A DNA stretch of 64,000 nt from Psychrobacter immobilis (GTDB lineage Bacteria > Pseudomonadota > Gammaproteobacteria > Pseudomonadales > Moraxellaceae): positions 117,469-181,468 of the forward strand of contig NZ_CAJHAD010000004.1 in assembly GCF_904846285.1 (NCBI RefSeq). The letters are read 5' to 3'. This document shows, one piece after another, positions 17,949 through 27,321 of this stretch. A program made the translations under genes and the position numbers. Every line of letters starts with the position of its first letter. Positions within the stretch are counted from its first letter, which is position 1. Under the pieces are notes generated by a model. The model did no database searches. It worked only from the letters and a program-made list of their open reading frames with translations, and had not been told where the DNA came from.

Positions 17949-18881
17949 ATGAGTACTATAAATAACACCAATGAACCTCAAGACATCAATAATAAGCTCA
18001 GCCCATTGCAAAATCGTACGATTATGCAGCAACTACCTGGCATGCCAACTTCTGACGGCGCTGGAGTGAAATTAACTCGTATTATTGGTACGCCGCACTT
18101 AGATATGTTAGATCCTTTTTTGATGCTTGATTGTTTTGAGAGTGACGATGCTGATGATTATGTGGCTGGCTTCCCGACACATCCGCACCGTGGTTTTGAG
18201 ACGGTGACTTATTTGCTCAATGGTCGTATGCGTCACAAGGACAATGCTGGTAATGAAGGGGTAATCGAGCCGGGCGGTGTACAGTGGATGACGGCTGGCA
18301 AAGGCATTTTGCATTCAGAGATGCCAGAGCAACAAGAGGGTTTGTTAAAGGGTTTTCAGTTGTGGGTTAACTTGCCTGCCAAAACCAAAATGAGTGAGCC
18401 TGGATATCAAGAGTTTTTGCCTGAATCAACGCCGCTTGAACAGCGTGATAATGGTATTGAAATTCGAGTGATTGCCGGTGAAACCAACCAAGGTACCGTT
18501 GGTCCAGTCATTAATGCTCATACTTATCCCACTTATATGGATGTCAGCTTACCTGCCAATACTACTTTCGATCAGACGCTAGTGAATGAGCATAGTGCTT
18601 TTATCTACGTGATAGAAGGTGAGGTTTCTGTTCAGAACTCTACAGGTAGTGCACAAGGCAAAGCCAATAATACTGTCAAAGTGAAAAACTTAGCGGTCCT
18701 AAGCAAAGGCGATAATATTACAGTGAGCAGCAATATTAATGGCGCACGGTTTTTGTTAATCGCTGGAAAACCGCTTAATGAGCCAGTGGCGCGTATGGGG
18801 CCTTTTGTGATGAATACTCAGACAGAAATACGTCAAGCGGTTGAAGATTTCCACAGCGGTAAATTTGGACAACCTGCGTAA
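17949..18881 (+). CDS. Pirin family protein
   Basis: A 310-residue bicupin. The N-terminal cupin carries the pirin metal motif HPHRGFETVTY (near residues 78-88) and the further His/Glu ligands in GKGILHSEMPEQ (near 118-129). The C-terminal cupin contains HSAFIYVIEGEV. Pirins bind a metal in the N-terminal cupin. Some, like YhhW, have quercetinase activity, but the in vivo role is not settled. The ATG at 17949 is supported by AGGAGTAGGACG directly before it. It is divergent from the oxidase gene with 275 bp between starts, and has its own terminator. Confidence 0.92.
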   Translation: MSTINNTNEPQDINNKLSPLQNRTIMQQLPGMPTSDGAGVKLTRIIGTPHLDMLDPFLMLDCFESDDADDYVAGFPTHPHRGFETVTYLLNGRMRHKDNAGNEGVIEPGGVQWMTAGKGILHSEMPEQQEGLLKGFQLWVNLPAKTKMSEPGYQEFLPESTPLEQRDNGIEIRVIAGETNQGTVGPVINAHTYPTYMDVSLPANTTFDQTLVNEHSAFIYVIEGEVSVQNSTGSAQGKANNTVKVKNLAVLSKGDNITVSSNINGARFLLIAGKPLNEPVARMGPFVMNTQTEIRQAVEDFHSGKFGQPA

Positions 18882-18916
18882 CGTACCTTTTTAAAAGTCC
18901 TTTATAAATAATACAA

Positions 18917-18948
18917 GCCCGTTGACATCGTATCAGCGGGATTTTTTT
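18917..18948 (+). terminator. Terminator of the pirin gene
   Basis: A stem of CCCGTTGA (18918-18925) and TCAGCGGG (18933-18940), one mismatch, is followed by ATTTTTTT. It lies 37 bp after the stop codon. Confidence 0.8.
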
Positions 18949-19168
18949 GATGGATATTAATGATTTTGGCATTGAAATTAATAGACCAAATACCTGAATT
19001 TAACAGTATTACTAAGAAACCCGCTAGCTCTAAGGTGGTAGGGCAAATGCGTGCTTGAGTTTTATAGTATAATGGAGAATCCATGTCAGATAGCTCATGG
19101 TCAGCCTTTACTTTTATGCTTGCACTTCTAAGCCTGTACTTCTAGGTTTGCTTATAAAGAAGGATGGT

Positions 19169-19243
19169 ATGAAAAACAGCTTATCAAAATTGACAGATGG
19201 TTTTCATCATCTAAAACGTGGTCAAATTGCCATGACTAACTAA
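19169..19243 (+). CDS. Possible 24-residue leader peptide ahead of the malic enzyme gene
   Basis: The ATG at 19169 has a good Shine-Dalgarno (AAGAAGGATGGT) and the frame reads MKNSLSKLTDGFHHLKRGQI to a TAA at 19241-19243. A small hairpin (GTGTTTT then AAAACAC near 19263-19281) follows, 70 bp before the malic enzyme start. This suggests a leader ORF, but there is no comparative support. Confidence 0.3.
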   Translation: MKNSLSKLTDGFHHLKRGQIAMTN

Positions 19244-19351
19244 TAGCTAATAATCATTAACTGTGTTTTCTTAAAAACACGAAAGAAAAATACTAAGTAT
19301 TCAAACGACTGCTTTTTATACCACCACACGTCTCATTAAGAAGATTTAATT

Positions 19352-21034
19352 ATGCCAAACGAACGTCCTTTATATATCCCTTTTGCTGGACCAATATTAT
19401 TAGAGATGCCTTTATTGAATAAGGGTAGCGCTTTTACCTCGGATGAGCGTGATAGCTTTAATTTAACCGGTTTATTACCGTACAACATCGAGACCATCGA
19501 GGAGCAATCATTACGCGCTTATCATCAGCTTAGCTCCTTTAGCAGTGATATGGATAAGCATATTTATTTGCGTAATATCCAAGATACCAATGAGACCTTG
19601 TTTCATCATTTGATTGAGCAGCATATCGAGGAAGTGATGCCGCTCATCTATACCCCAACGGTCGGGCAAGCTTGCGAACAATTCTCCAAAATTTATCGCC
19701 GTAAACGTGGTTTGTTTATCTCTTATCCTGAGCGTCATAAAATTGATGACATTTTGCAAAATGCCACCAAACAAAAGGTAAGAGTAATCGTAGTAACCGA
19801 TGGTGAACGCATATTGGGCTTAGGTGACCAAGGTATTGGTGGCATGGGCATCCCGATTGGTAAATTATCTTTATATACGGCTTGTGGCGGCATCAGCCCA
19901 GCTTATTGTTTACCGATTCTATTAGATGTGGGCACCAACAATAAACAACTGCTTGACGATCCTATGTACATGGGCTGGAGAAATCCGCGTATCTCTGGGG
20001 CTGAATACGATGAGTTTTTAGATTTATTTATTCAAGGGGTCAAACGTCGTTGGCCAGAGGTGCTGTTGCAATTTGAAGATTTTGCACAGGAAAATGCGAC
20101 CCCATTATTAAATAGATATCGTGACGAATTGTGCTGCTTCAATGATGACATTCAAGGTACCGCGGCGGTTTCAGTCGGCACATTGATTGCGGCCTGTTTA
20201 AACAAAGGTGAAAAACTCAGTCAACAAAGAATCGCGTTTTTGGGTGCAGGGTCAGCGGGCTGTGGTATTGCTGAACATATTATTCGCCAAATGCAGCGTG
20301 AAGGCTTGAGTGAGGCACAGGCGCGTAGCCAAGTATTTATGGTGGATCGTTATGGTTTGCTTACCGATAGCATGACAGAGTTGCAAAAATTCCAAGTACC
20401 GTTGGTCCAAAAAGAATCCGCGCTTGCAGCATGGGATAAGAGTCAAAAGCTCGGTTTGGCGCAAGTGGTTAAACAAGGGAAAGTCACCGTATTGTTTGGT
20501 GTCAGTGGGCAAAAAGGTTTGTTTACCCAAGAGGTGATTGAAACCTTATGTGTTAATACGGAACATCCCATTGTATTGCCGCTTTCAAACCCAACCTCTC
20601 GCGTTGAAGCAACGCCTCAGGAAGTGACCAATTGGAGCAAGGGAAAAGCCATTATTGCAACGGGCAGTCCTTTTCCTGACACTACTTTTGAAGGACAAAC
20701 TTTTGAAGTGTCTCAATGTAATAACAGCTATATATTCCCAGGCATTGGCCTAGGTGTATTAGCAGCACGTGCGACGGGTATCAGCGATAATATGTTAATG
20801 GCGGCAAGCCAAGCACTGGCGGATATATCAGTGAAATATGTAAAAGCTCCGGGCGCAATATTACCGCCAATTAGAGTGATTAGAGAGATCAGTGAAGAGA
20901 TAGCTTATGCCGTTGCATTACAAGCGGTTGAAGATAAATTGGCCTTACCTATAACGATAGAAAATTTAGAACGTCGTTTAAAAGCCAACTTCTGGTTACC
21001 TAAATACCGTAATTATCGTCGTACGTCCTTTTAG
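19352..21034 (+). CDS. maeA: NAD-dependent malic enzyme
   Basis: A 560-residue enzyme converting malate to pyruvate and CO2 with NAD+ reduction. Seen are the malic signature region [14 protein letters not shown] (near 101-114), the catalytic Tyr there, the Lys in [14 protein letters not shown], and the metal site [14 protein letters not shown] (near 264-277). The Rossmann motif [13 protein letters not shown] and [11 protein letters not shown] follow. The length and the [10 protein letters not shown] form fit the E. coli MaeA (SfcA) type rather than the MaeB fusion type. It is a single gene with a strong terminator. A 318-bp upstream region may carry a leader ORF. Confidence 0.95.
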   Translation: MPNERPLYIPFAGPILLEMPLLNKGSAFTSDERDSFNLTGLLPYNIETIEEQSLRAYHQLSSFSSDMDKHIYLRNIQDTNETLFHHLIEQHIEEVMPLIYTPTVGQACEQFSKIYRRKRGLFISYPERHKIDDILQNATKQKVRVIVVTDGERILGLGDQGIGGMGIPIGKLSLYTACGGISPAYCLPILLDVGTNNKQLLDDPMYMGWRNPRISGAEYDEFLDLFIQGVKRRWPEVLLQFEDFAQENATPLLNRYRDELCCFNDDIQGTAAVSVGTLIAACLNKGEKLSQQRIAFLGAGSAGCGIAEHIIRQMQREGLSEAQARSQVFMVDRYGLLTDSMTELQKFQVPLVQKESALAAWDKSQKLGLAQVVKQGKVTVLFGVSGQKGLFTQEVIETLCVNTEHPIVLPLSNPTSRVEATPQEVTNWSKGKAIIATGSPFPDTTFEGQTFEVSQCNNSYIFPGIGLGVLAARATGISDNMLMAASQALADISVKYVKAPGAILPPIRVIREISEEIAYAVALQAVEDKLALPITIENLERRLKANFWLPKYRNYRRTSF

Positions 21035-21070
21035 TTTTCAAAAGTACCGATAAAAAAGCGTTAAAAATAA

Positions 21071-21115
21071 AAACCTCTTAAATCGCTGCTAAAGTGGGTT
21101 TTAAGAGGTTTTTTT
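21071..21115 (+). terminator. Terminator of the malic enzyme gene
   Basis: A perfect 12-bp stem, AAACCTCTTAAA (21071-21082) with TTTAAGAGGTTT (21100-21111), is followed by T residues. The loop is 17 bases. Confidence 0.88.
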
Positions 21116-21294
21116 GTATTTAGCATTTGTCTTAATTTATTTGTGGCAAAGGTTAACTTATAAAGTAACGCTCTGTTTAAAGCCTTCTAACTACTGATCT
21201 ACCTACTTAAAGGCTTCTACGTTATATAAAAATGGCGAGTAGGGGTTTGTACGATTGTAACGAACGAATAATTGATCACGATAAATAAACCCCA

Positions 21295-22179
21295 TTATAC
21301 TTGCTGATCTAAGGTAATAACCGCCTGTTTTAACCAAGTACCTGCCTTACCTAACGGCTTTTCTTTATGCCAAATCAGCTCAACCGCAACCGGCCAGCTA
21401 TGCTTATCAAAATCAAGCTTTGGTGATACCAAAGAGCCATCCTTTAACGCATCAACGATAATATGCTCAGGCACCAACGCCCAACCAAGATTACGCTGGA
21501 CAAGCTCAATAATCACCCACTGACTCTCAACCCACCATACATCGGCGGCCACCCGTAGACGTGATTTTTCTTTACTTTCATTGCGCGTCGCGACAATGAG
21601 CTGACGGTATCTTTTTAAGTCCTCCCAGCTGACCACTTTGTTTGCTATTTCATGTTCAGGCGCACAAACCATCTTAAGCGGAATCCAGCCTAAGGTATGA
21701 AAACTAATGGCCGATGGCAAATCCTCTTGGCTCCACATAATGCCCAAATCCGCGCGCTTTTCCAAAATTAAGCGACTGACATCTTCCATGATGGGCAGCA
21801 ATAGCTCTAACTCCACAGTTGGAAACAAGTTATCAAACTCATCGAGCAATCGCGCCAGCCATTCTGATGGATAAAGGTCATCGACTGCCAGCACCAAACG
21901 GCTTTCGACACCTTCACTTAAGCTTTTGGCCACCCCAAAGAAATGCTCGCAGCGCTCCAGTATTAAATAAGCTTCAGCTAGCAGCCGTTTACCTTCCTCG
22001 GTTAATTCAGGATAGCGACTATTTCGAGTAAACAAGACGTTGTCCAAGTCGATTTCTAAATTTGCCACCGCCGCACTAACCGATGATTGTGCTTTGCCAA
22101 GCCGCCGTCCTGCTGCCGAAAACGAGCCCGTTTCTACCGTTGCCACAAATGCTTGCAGCTGCTCTAAAGAAAAGTTCAT
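21295..22179 (-). CDS. LysR-family transcriptional regulator
   Basis: A 294-residue LysR regulator. The N-terminal winged HTH reads FVATVETGSFSAAGRRLG then QSSVSAAVANLE (residues 11-45). The effector-binding domain covers about residues 90-290. It is divergently arranged with the PACE exporter gene, 97 bp between starts, which is the classical layout for a LysR regulator controlling its neighbour. The Acinetobacter pair AceR/AceI has the same arrangement, so regulation of the exporter by a small cationic effector is plausible. The effector is unknown. Confidence 0.9.
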   Translation of the reverse strand: MNFSLEQLQAFVATVETGSFSAAGRRLGKAQSSVSAAVANLEIDLDNVLFTRNSRYPELTEEGKRLLAEAYLILERCEHFFGVAKSLSEGVESRLVLAVDDLYPSEWLARLLDEFDNLFPTVELELLLPIMEDVSRLILEKRADLGIMWSQEDLPSAISFHTLGWIPLKMVCAPEHEIANKVVSWEDLKRYRQLIVATRNESKEKSRLRVAADVWWVESQWVIIELVQRNLGWALVPEHIIVDALKDGSLVSPKLDFDKHSWPVAVELIWHKEKPLGKAGTWLKQAVITLDQQV

Positions 22180-22276
22180 GTATCGGTTTTTCCTATAGAC
22201 AGTAACTTTGATCTATTAGTTTAACAGATACAATAGAGTCAACTAAGTACTATGAATGTATATTCTATAAGGATTA

Positions 22277-22726
22277 ATGATGCGAACTCATAGAGATCGT
22301 ATACGTCACGCTGTTGGATTTGAAATAATTGCATTAATATTATCCATTCCCATTATGAGCTTCTTTTTTAGTTTTGATATTAAAGATATCGGTGTTATTG
22401 CCATCGTAGGCTCTATCATGGCGACTATATGGAACTACGGTTTCAATATTGTCTTTGATAAAGGAATGGTGAGGTTTAAACGCAGTACATTTAAGACGCC
22501 AGCAATAAGGGTGCTGCATGTACTGCTATTTGAGAGTGGTCTGCTAATGCTGTATCTACCAATGGTGGCTTGGTATCTCGGCATTAGTCTATGGCAAGCT
22601 TTCATCATGGATGCGTCATTAGTAGGGTTTTACCTATTTTATAACCTCTCTTACAACTGGGCTTACGACAAGATTTTCCCGATACAATATTTTAAATATG
22701 TAGAAAACAAAGCGGTTTATTTATAA
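22277..22726 (+). CDS. PACE-family efflux transporter (AceI-like)
   Basis: A 149-residue inner-membrane protein with four membrane segments arranged as two tandem bacterial-transmembrane-pair domains. The conserved features are RDRIRHAVGFEI at the N-terminus with an intramembrane Glu in helix 1 (FEII), WNYGFNIVFDK between helices 2 and 3, RVLHVLLFESGL in helix 3, and YNLSYNWAYDKIFP after helix 4. AceI proteins export chlorhexidine and natural polyamines by proton antiport. Either of two adjacent ATGs could be the start; ATAAGG precedes them. The LysR gene is divergent. Confidence 0.92.
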   Translation: MMRTHRDRIRHAVGFEIIALILSIPIMSFFFSFDIKDIGVIAIVGSIMATIWNYGFNIVFDKGMVRFKRSTFKTPAIRVLHVLLFESGLLMLYLPMVAWYLGISLWQAFIMDASLVGFYLFYNLSYNWAYDKIFPIQYFKYVENKAVYL

Positions 22727-22883
22727 GTTGAGCTAACCATTCGTTAAGTGATATCTGATCTTGATAGCTACTATAAATTAGCAACGTCATTGATATTTAT
22801 AACAATAAATAAAGTTAACGCTGATATTGTTTTTTAGTCTGGTATTTTTTTAACCTTGTATTTTTTAAGATTTGCATTTTAGA

Positions 22884-23570
22884 TTAGCTTTTAGGAATAT
22901 GTAGCTTATAACCAACGCCGATTTCAGTGAAAAAATAATTGGGTCTAGAAGGATTGTCTTCTAGTTTTTGGCGTAAATTTGACATAAATATGCGCACATA
23001 GTGCTCTTGGTGGTTGTGACCTTTACCCCAGACTTCATTCAGCAGTTGCTGATGCGTCATGACCTTTTCGGCGTTTTTAATCAGTACGGTCAGTAAGCGA
23101 TATTCAATCGGCGTTAAATGAATGTCTTCGCCATTTTTCTTGACGTGCCGTTGTGCCAAATCAATACTGACATTGCCTAATGCTAATACAACCGGTGCCT
23201 CATAACCGGCTTGCCAGCGGCGCATCTGGGCGTTGACCCTAGCAATTAGCTCGCCCATGCTAAAGGGTTTTACCAAATAATCATCGGCACCTAAATTTAA
23301 AGCTTTGATTTTATCTTGCTCGTCACTGCGAGCCGACAGTACTAAGATAGGCAATGACGACCAAGCTCTAATATCTGAGATGACATCGCAACCATCCGCA
23401 TCTGGGAGACCTAGGTCTAATATCAATAGGTCTGGGCGGCGAGAAGCCGCTTCAATCAGCCCGCGTTGCGAGCTATCGGCAGCGTAGACTTGGTAGCCTT
23501 CTTGCTCCATCGCTGATTTGATAAATCTTGCGATATGGGCTTCGTCTTCAATGATTAAGATGGTTTTCAT
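22884..23570 (-). CDS. kdpE: Response regulator KdpE
   Basis: A 228-residue OmpR-class regulator. The receiver has acidic E8/D9/E10, the phosphoacceptor D52 (LLILDLGLPDADG), SARSDEQDK and the conserved Lys in LVKPFS. The C-terminal winged helix includes VRIFMSNLRQKLE. Phosphorylated by KdpD, it activates kdpFABC under potassium limitation or salt stress. It is the last gene of the kdpFABCDE run, 99 bp after kdpD. Confidence 0.94.
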   Translation of the reverse strand: MKTILIIEDEAHIARFIKSAMEQEGYQVYAADSSQRGLIEAASRRPDLLILDLGLPDADGCDVISDIRAWSSLPILVLSARSDEQDKIKALNLGADDYLVKPFSMGELIARVNAQMRRWQAGYEAPVVLALGNVSIDLAQRHVKKNGEDIHLTPIEYRLLTVLIKNAEKVMTHQQLLNEVWGKGHNHQEHYVRIFMSNLRQKLEDNPSRPNYFFTEIGVGYKLHIPKS

Positions 23571-23669
23571 AGTAGGGTATTTGCTACTTATAGGGGAAGC
23601 TTGAGGCAGTAATGAGGTAATGAAATAATGATTGTGCCCAAGGTTCTAACAATGTTGGAGAGACTGATT

Positions 23670-26528
23670 TTATAAGCTTTCGGAGCTAGTAGTTGTGTTT
23701 GTGGTTATGTTTGCAACTATATTTGTATCTATGCTTTCATCTATCTGAGTCATATTTGATGTGAATTTATCATCAAATATATCTAGATTTTCTAAAGGCT
23801 GCCACGGTAGAACTATAACAAATTGTGCGCCGTGCGGTTGTATATTGCTCGCGCTAAGCGTGCCGCCTAAGTGCTGGACCAAGTCTCTACTGAGCGACAG
23901 CCCCAATCCGAGTCCTGTTGTATTACTTTCACTATCACCGCGGGTAAAACGTTCAAATATTTGCGCTTCCATCCCTACTGGCAGCCCTTGACCGTTGTCG
24001 GTTACTGTTATTTGGTAGCTTTGCATTGTTTTGTTGTTTTGCACGGTTTTATTATTTTGTACGGCTTTGTGATTTGGCAGGTTTTGAGCAGTGTTCTGAT
24101 TAGTGAGGGTCGCTTCAATAGTGATAGATGCATTGTTTGGAGTGTAATTAATGGCATTGGTCAGCAGATTATTTAAAATACGCGCCAAAATTAATTCATC
24201 GGTATAAATAAAATCGACAGCACTGGCCACGTCTATCTTAACTTGTCGATTCTGTAGATACGGTTCAAGTTGGCGTATATTACTACCGATAATCTCCTCC
24301 AAGCTTACCCATTGCTTATTGAGTTTCATACCGCCGGATTGCAGCGCTACATAATCTAAGATATTGATGACCAAACGCTGAATGACATTGGCTTGCTGTT
24401 CGATATCGATAGCCAGCTGCTTTTGTTCAGCAGGTGCTAGATTTTGGCTGGCAAGATAAGCGGCCAATCCTGATAGCACGGTAATGGGAGTGCGAATATC
24501 ATGAGATAGCGCGGATAACAGCGAGCCGCGCAGACGTTCTGACTCTACTTTGATAAGGGCATTTTGTGCGACTTTGGCGTAATAAACGCGCTCTAAAGCT
24601 AAAGTAATCTGAGCAATCGCGACATCGAGGGTACGTTGTTGTTCTGGTTGATTAAAGTTATCGATGTCGGTTGGCATCAGTGCCAATACAGCCAGTACCT
24701 GACTTGAGGTTGCAAGCGCCCGATAGTGCATAGGGTTGGCGGCCAGCGTATGCGTCGCTAGACCCGCGCTTTCTTTATGATCAAATACCCATTGGGTCAC
24801 ATTCCAATTAAACTCTGAAGGAATACTCGATTCTGAGACGACAGTCAATTTACCGTCAGCATTGGGCATCGCTATGAGCGCTTTACTAGCGATATGCTTA
24901 GTTAGCCAAATAATAGCTTGGTTGATGATTTCTTCATTTTTGCGCGCTGCACTGAGGCTTTGTGCCAAATGACTCATAGAGATCGCTTGTTGCTCACGTC
25001 TACGGGCATTTTGCGCCTGAAAGCGCAGCCCAACCGCTAAGTTATTGATAATCAATGAGACGACAATCATCACTGCAAAGGTGACTAAGTACTGGACATC
25101 GCTAACACTAAAAGAAAGCTTAGGGTCCACAAAAAACAAGTCAAAGCTGATGACACTTAAGAGCGCTGCAAAGATACCAGGGGCACGCCCAAAACGAACC
25201 GATATGAACACAATGACCAACAAATACAGCATCACTACATTGGCTAAATCAAACCAGCGAGTGAGGGCGACTAGGCTGACAGTGACGAGCGTACAACCTA
25301 GAACGGCCATCAGATAACCGATGCGATTGTCCTTAGAAGCTAGGGCAGCCATATCCCAAGTAGGCAGTTGTCGTTTGCTAGGGGTGTTTTTTGTCTGTTT
25401 GGCTTGATTGACGAGTATCAAGTCTAAATTGATATCCTGCTGTGAGATTTGCTTGACCAATGATTGATCATAATAAAACCTAGAGTGATTTTGCCCGACA
25501 ATAATACGCCCAATATTAAATTGATGGGCGTAACTGACCAAGCCTTCAGCAACGCTAATGGCGCTGATGATTTCTGTCTTAGCGCCCAACTCATCTGCTA
25601 AGCGTAATGCCTCTAAAATGCTTTGCTTATTTTTGGACAGCTCATAGGCATTTCGCGGCGTTTCGACATAGATGACATACCACTGCGAGTGTAAGCTGCT
25701 GGCAAGTCTGGCGGCATGACGAATAAGGCGCTCGCTATGCGCGCGCGTACTGATACCCACCAATAACTGATCGGTGGTATTCCAGATGGATGAAATACGC
25801 GATTGATTGCGATAATCTCGCATATCGGCATCGACTAGGTCAGCAGTTCGACGCAATGCCAGCTCGCGTAGGGCAATCAGATTGCCCTTTCGAAAGAAGT
25901 TTTCTATCGCGTGCTTGGCTTGGCTTGGGATATAGACTTTGCCGTCATGCAGTCGAGCCAATAGCTCATCGGCTGGCAGGTCGACCAATACCACCTCATT
26001 TGCCTGATCAAAGAACCAATCGGGGATGGTTTCTTGTACTACCACCCCGGTGATTTGATTGACCACATCATTCAGGCTTTCTAAATGCTGAACATTAACT
26101 GTGGTATAGACGCTGATACCTGCCTTTAATAGCTCCTCAACGTCATGCCAGCGCTTTGGGTGTCTGGAGCCTGGGATATTGCTATGCGCCAGCTCATCAA
26201 CCAATAAAATATCTGGATGCCGCGCCAAAGCACCATCAATATCAAACTCCGCCAAGGTTTGCTCTCGATACTCAACCTGACGTAACGGCAGTATTGTCAA
26301 TCCATCTAATAATGCTGCTGTCTCACTGCGTCCATGAGTTTCTACGATGCCGACTAAGACATCCAGTCCATGTGCTTGGTCTCGATGGGCGGCAGAGAGC
26401 ATATCATAGGTCTTGCCAACGCCTGCTGATGACCCAAAGAAGATTTTTAGTTTACCTCTGCTGCGCGTATTTTCTTGCTGCTTTATCTGCTGCAGTAAAT
26501 CTTCTGGATTGGGGCGCTGCTCACTCAT
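23670..26528 (-). CDS. kdpD: Potassium sensor histidine kinase KdpD
   Basis: A 952-residue sensor kinase. In order: KdpD domain with Walker A GSSAGVGKTYDML (about 30-45), universal-stress-like domain (about 250-380), four closely spaced membrane segments (about 405-505), a GAF-like region, HisKA (ALSHDIRTPITVLSG) and HATPase (NLLTNAINY, VTDNGQGLP, TGLGLGLSLSR). The ATG at 26528 follows GTGAG; the open frame also has a GTG at 26540. It is longer than E. coli KdpD (894). An insertion in the ATPase domain contains a short repeat (QNNKTVQNNKTMQ), and a Thr/Asn/Ile-rich tail follows. Confidence 0.94.
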   Translation of the reverse strand: MSEQRPNPEDLLQQIKQQENTRSRGKLKIFFGSSAGVGKTYDMLSAAHRDQAHGLDVLVGIVETHGRSETAALLDGLTILPLRQVEYREQTLAEFDIDGALARHPDILLVDELAHSNIPGSRHPKRWHDVEELLKAGISVYTTVNVQHLESLNDVVNQITGVVVQETIPDWFFDQANEVVLVDLPADELLARLHDGKVYIPSQAKHAIENFFRKGNLIALRELALRRTADLVDADMRDYRNQSRISSIWNTTDQLLVGISTRAHSERLIRHAARLASSLHSQWYVIYVETPRNAYELSKNKQSILEALRLADELGAKTEIISAISVAEGLVSYAHQFNIGRIIVGQNHSRFYYDQSLVKQISQQDINLDLILVNQAKQTKNTPSKRQLPTWDMAALASKDNRIGYLMAVLGCTLVTVSLVALTRWFDLANVVMLYLLVIVFISVRFGRAPGIFAALLSVISFDLFFVDPKLSFSVSDVQYLVTFAVMIVVSLIINNLAVGLRFQAQNARRREQQAISMSHLAQSLSAARKNEEIINQAIIWLTKHIASKALIAMPNADGKLTVVSESSIPSEFNWNVTQWVFDHKESAGLATHTLAANPMHYRALATSSQVLAVLALMPTDIDNFNQPEQQRTLDVAIAQITLALERVYYAKVAQNALIKVESERLRGSLLSALSHDIRTPITVLSGLAAYLASQNLAPAEQKQLAIDIEQQANVIQRLVINILDYVALQSGGMKLNKQWVSLEEIIGSNIRQLEPYLQNRQVKIDVASAVDFIYTDELILARILNNLLTNAINYTPNNASITIEATLTNQNTAQNLPNHKAVQNNKTVQNNKTMQSYQITVTDNGQGLPVGMEAQIFERFTRGDSESNTTGLGLGLSLSRDLVQHLGGTLSASNIQPHGAQFVIVLPWQPLENLDIFDDKFTSNMTQIDESIDTNIVANITTNTTTSSESL

Positions 26529-26559
26529 GCTGATGCTCACTGCTGATTAATGGGTTGAC

Positions 26560-27309
26560 TCAGTTAACGACTGCCATCTCATCTAAGGCTAAGTTGACCG
26601 CCAATACATTCACGCGCGGTTCGCCGAACAGATTGAATTGTCGCGCTTCTGTATGCTCATCGATGGCTGTTTGGACTTGTTCAGCGCTGATGCCACGTAT
26701 ACGTGCCACTCTGCTGACTTGCCATTCGGCTGCCGCTGGTGAGATGTGCGGGTCTAAACCACTGCCTGACATCGTGACCAAATCAAGAGGGATAGGCGCG
26801 GTGTTTTGTGGATCAGCGGCTTTTAGTCGTTGTACTTGTGCATCGACAGCAGTCACTAATTCAGGATTTAAAGGTCCCAAATTACTCCCCGAAGATTGCG
26901 CGGCATCATAACCGTCTCCCGCTGCTGATGGACGCGTCCATAGGTATTCTGGCTGATCAAAGCGCTGACCGATAAGCGCAGAGCCTACCAAGCTGCCATT
27001 GTGTTCTATCAAGCTGCCATTGGCTTTATCCGCCATGGTCACTTGGGCAATGCCGGTCATTAATAAGGGGTAGCATAAACCTAAAATGAGTGCCAAGGCT
27101 ATAAATAATGATAGCGCAGGTTTGAGCATGGGCATACGGGCAGTACTATTGTCCAATGCAGAATTGTCCGATGCAGAAAGATTTGTCTCATCCGCCTTTT
27201 TTTCATCCGCCTGGTGGTATTTAGAGTCAACAGGAACAGATTGTATAGCGTTGTTAGATTGCACAGAGTTATTAAGTGGCGTAGATTTATTAGGTTGCAT
27301 AGTCGTCAT
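26560..27309 (-). CDS. kdpC: K+-transporting ATPase subunit KdpC, with N-terminal extension
   Basis: A 249-residue single-pass membrane subunit of the KdpFABC pump. The membrane helix is near residues 63-85 (LKPALSLFIALALILGLCYP). The conserved periplasmic motifs GQRFDQPEYLWTRPSAAGDGYDA are covered by residues about 114-136 and SGSGLDPHISPAAA by about 181-194. E. coli KdpC is 190 residues with its helix near the start. Here a polar Asn/Ser/Asp-rich extension of about 60 residues precedes the helix on the cytoplasmic side. It starts 12 bp after kdpB. Confidence 0.94.
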   Translation of the reverse strand: MTTMQPNKSTPLNNSVQSNNAIQSVPVDSKYHQADEKKADETNLSASDNSALDNSTARMPMLKPALSLFIALALILGLCYPLLMTGIAQVTMADKANGSLIEHNGSLVGSALIGQRFDQPEYLWTRPSAAGDGYDAAQSSGSNLGPLNPELVTAVDAQVQRLKAADPQNTAPIPLDLVTMSGSGLDPHISPAAAEWQVSRVARIRGISAEQVQTAIDEHTEARQFNLFGEPRVNVLAVNLALDEMAVVN

Positions 27310-27321
27310 CCGTATCGTTGG

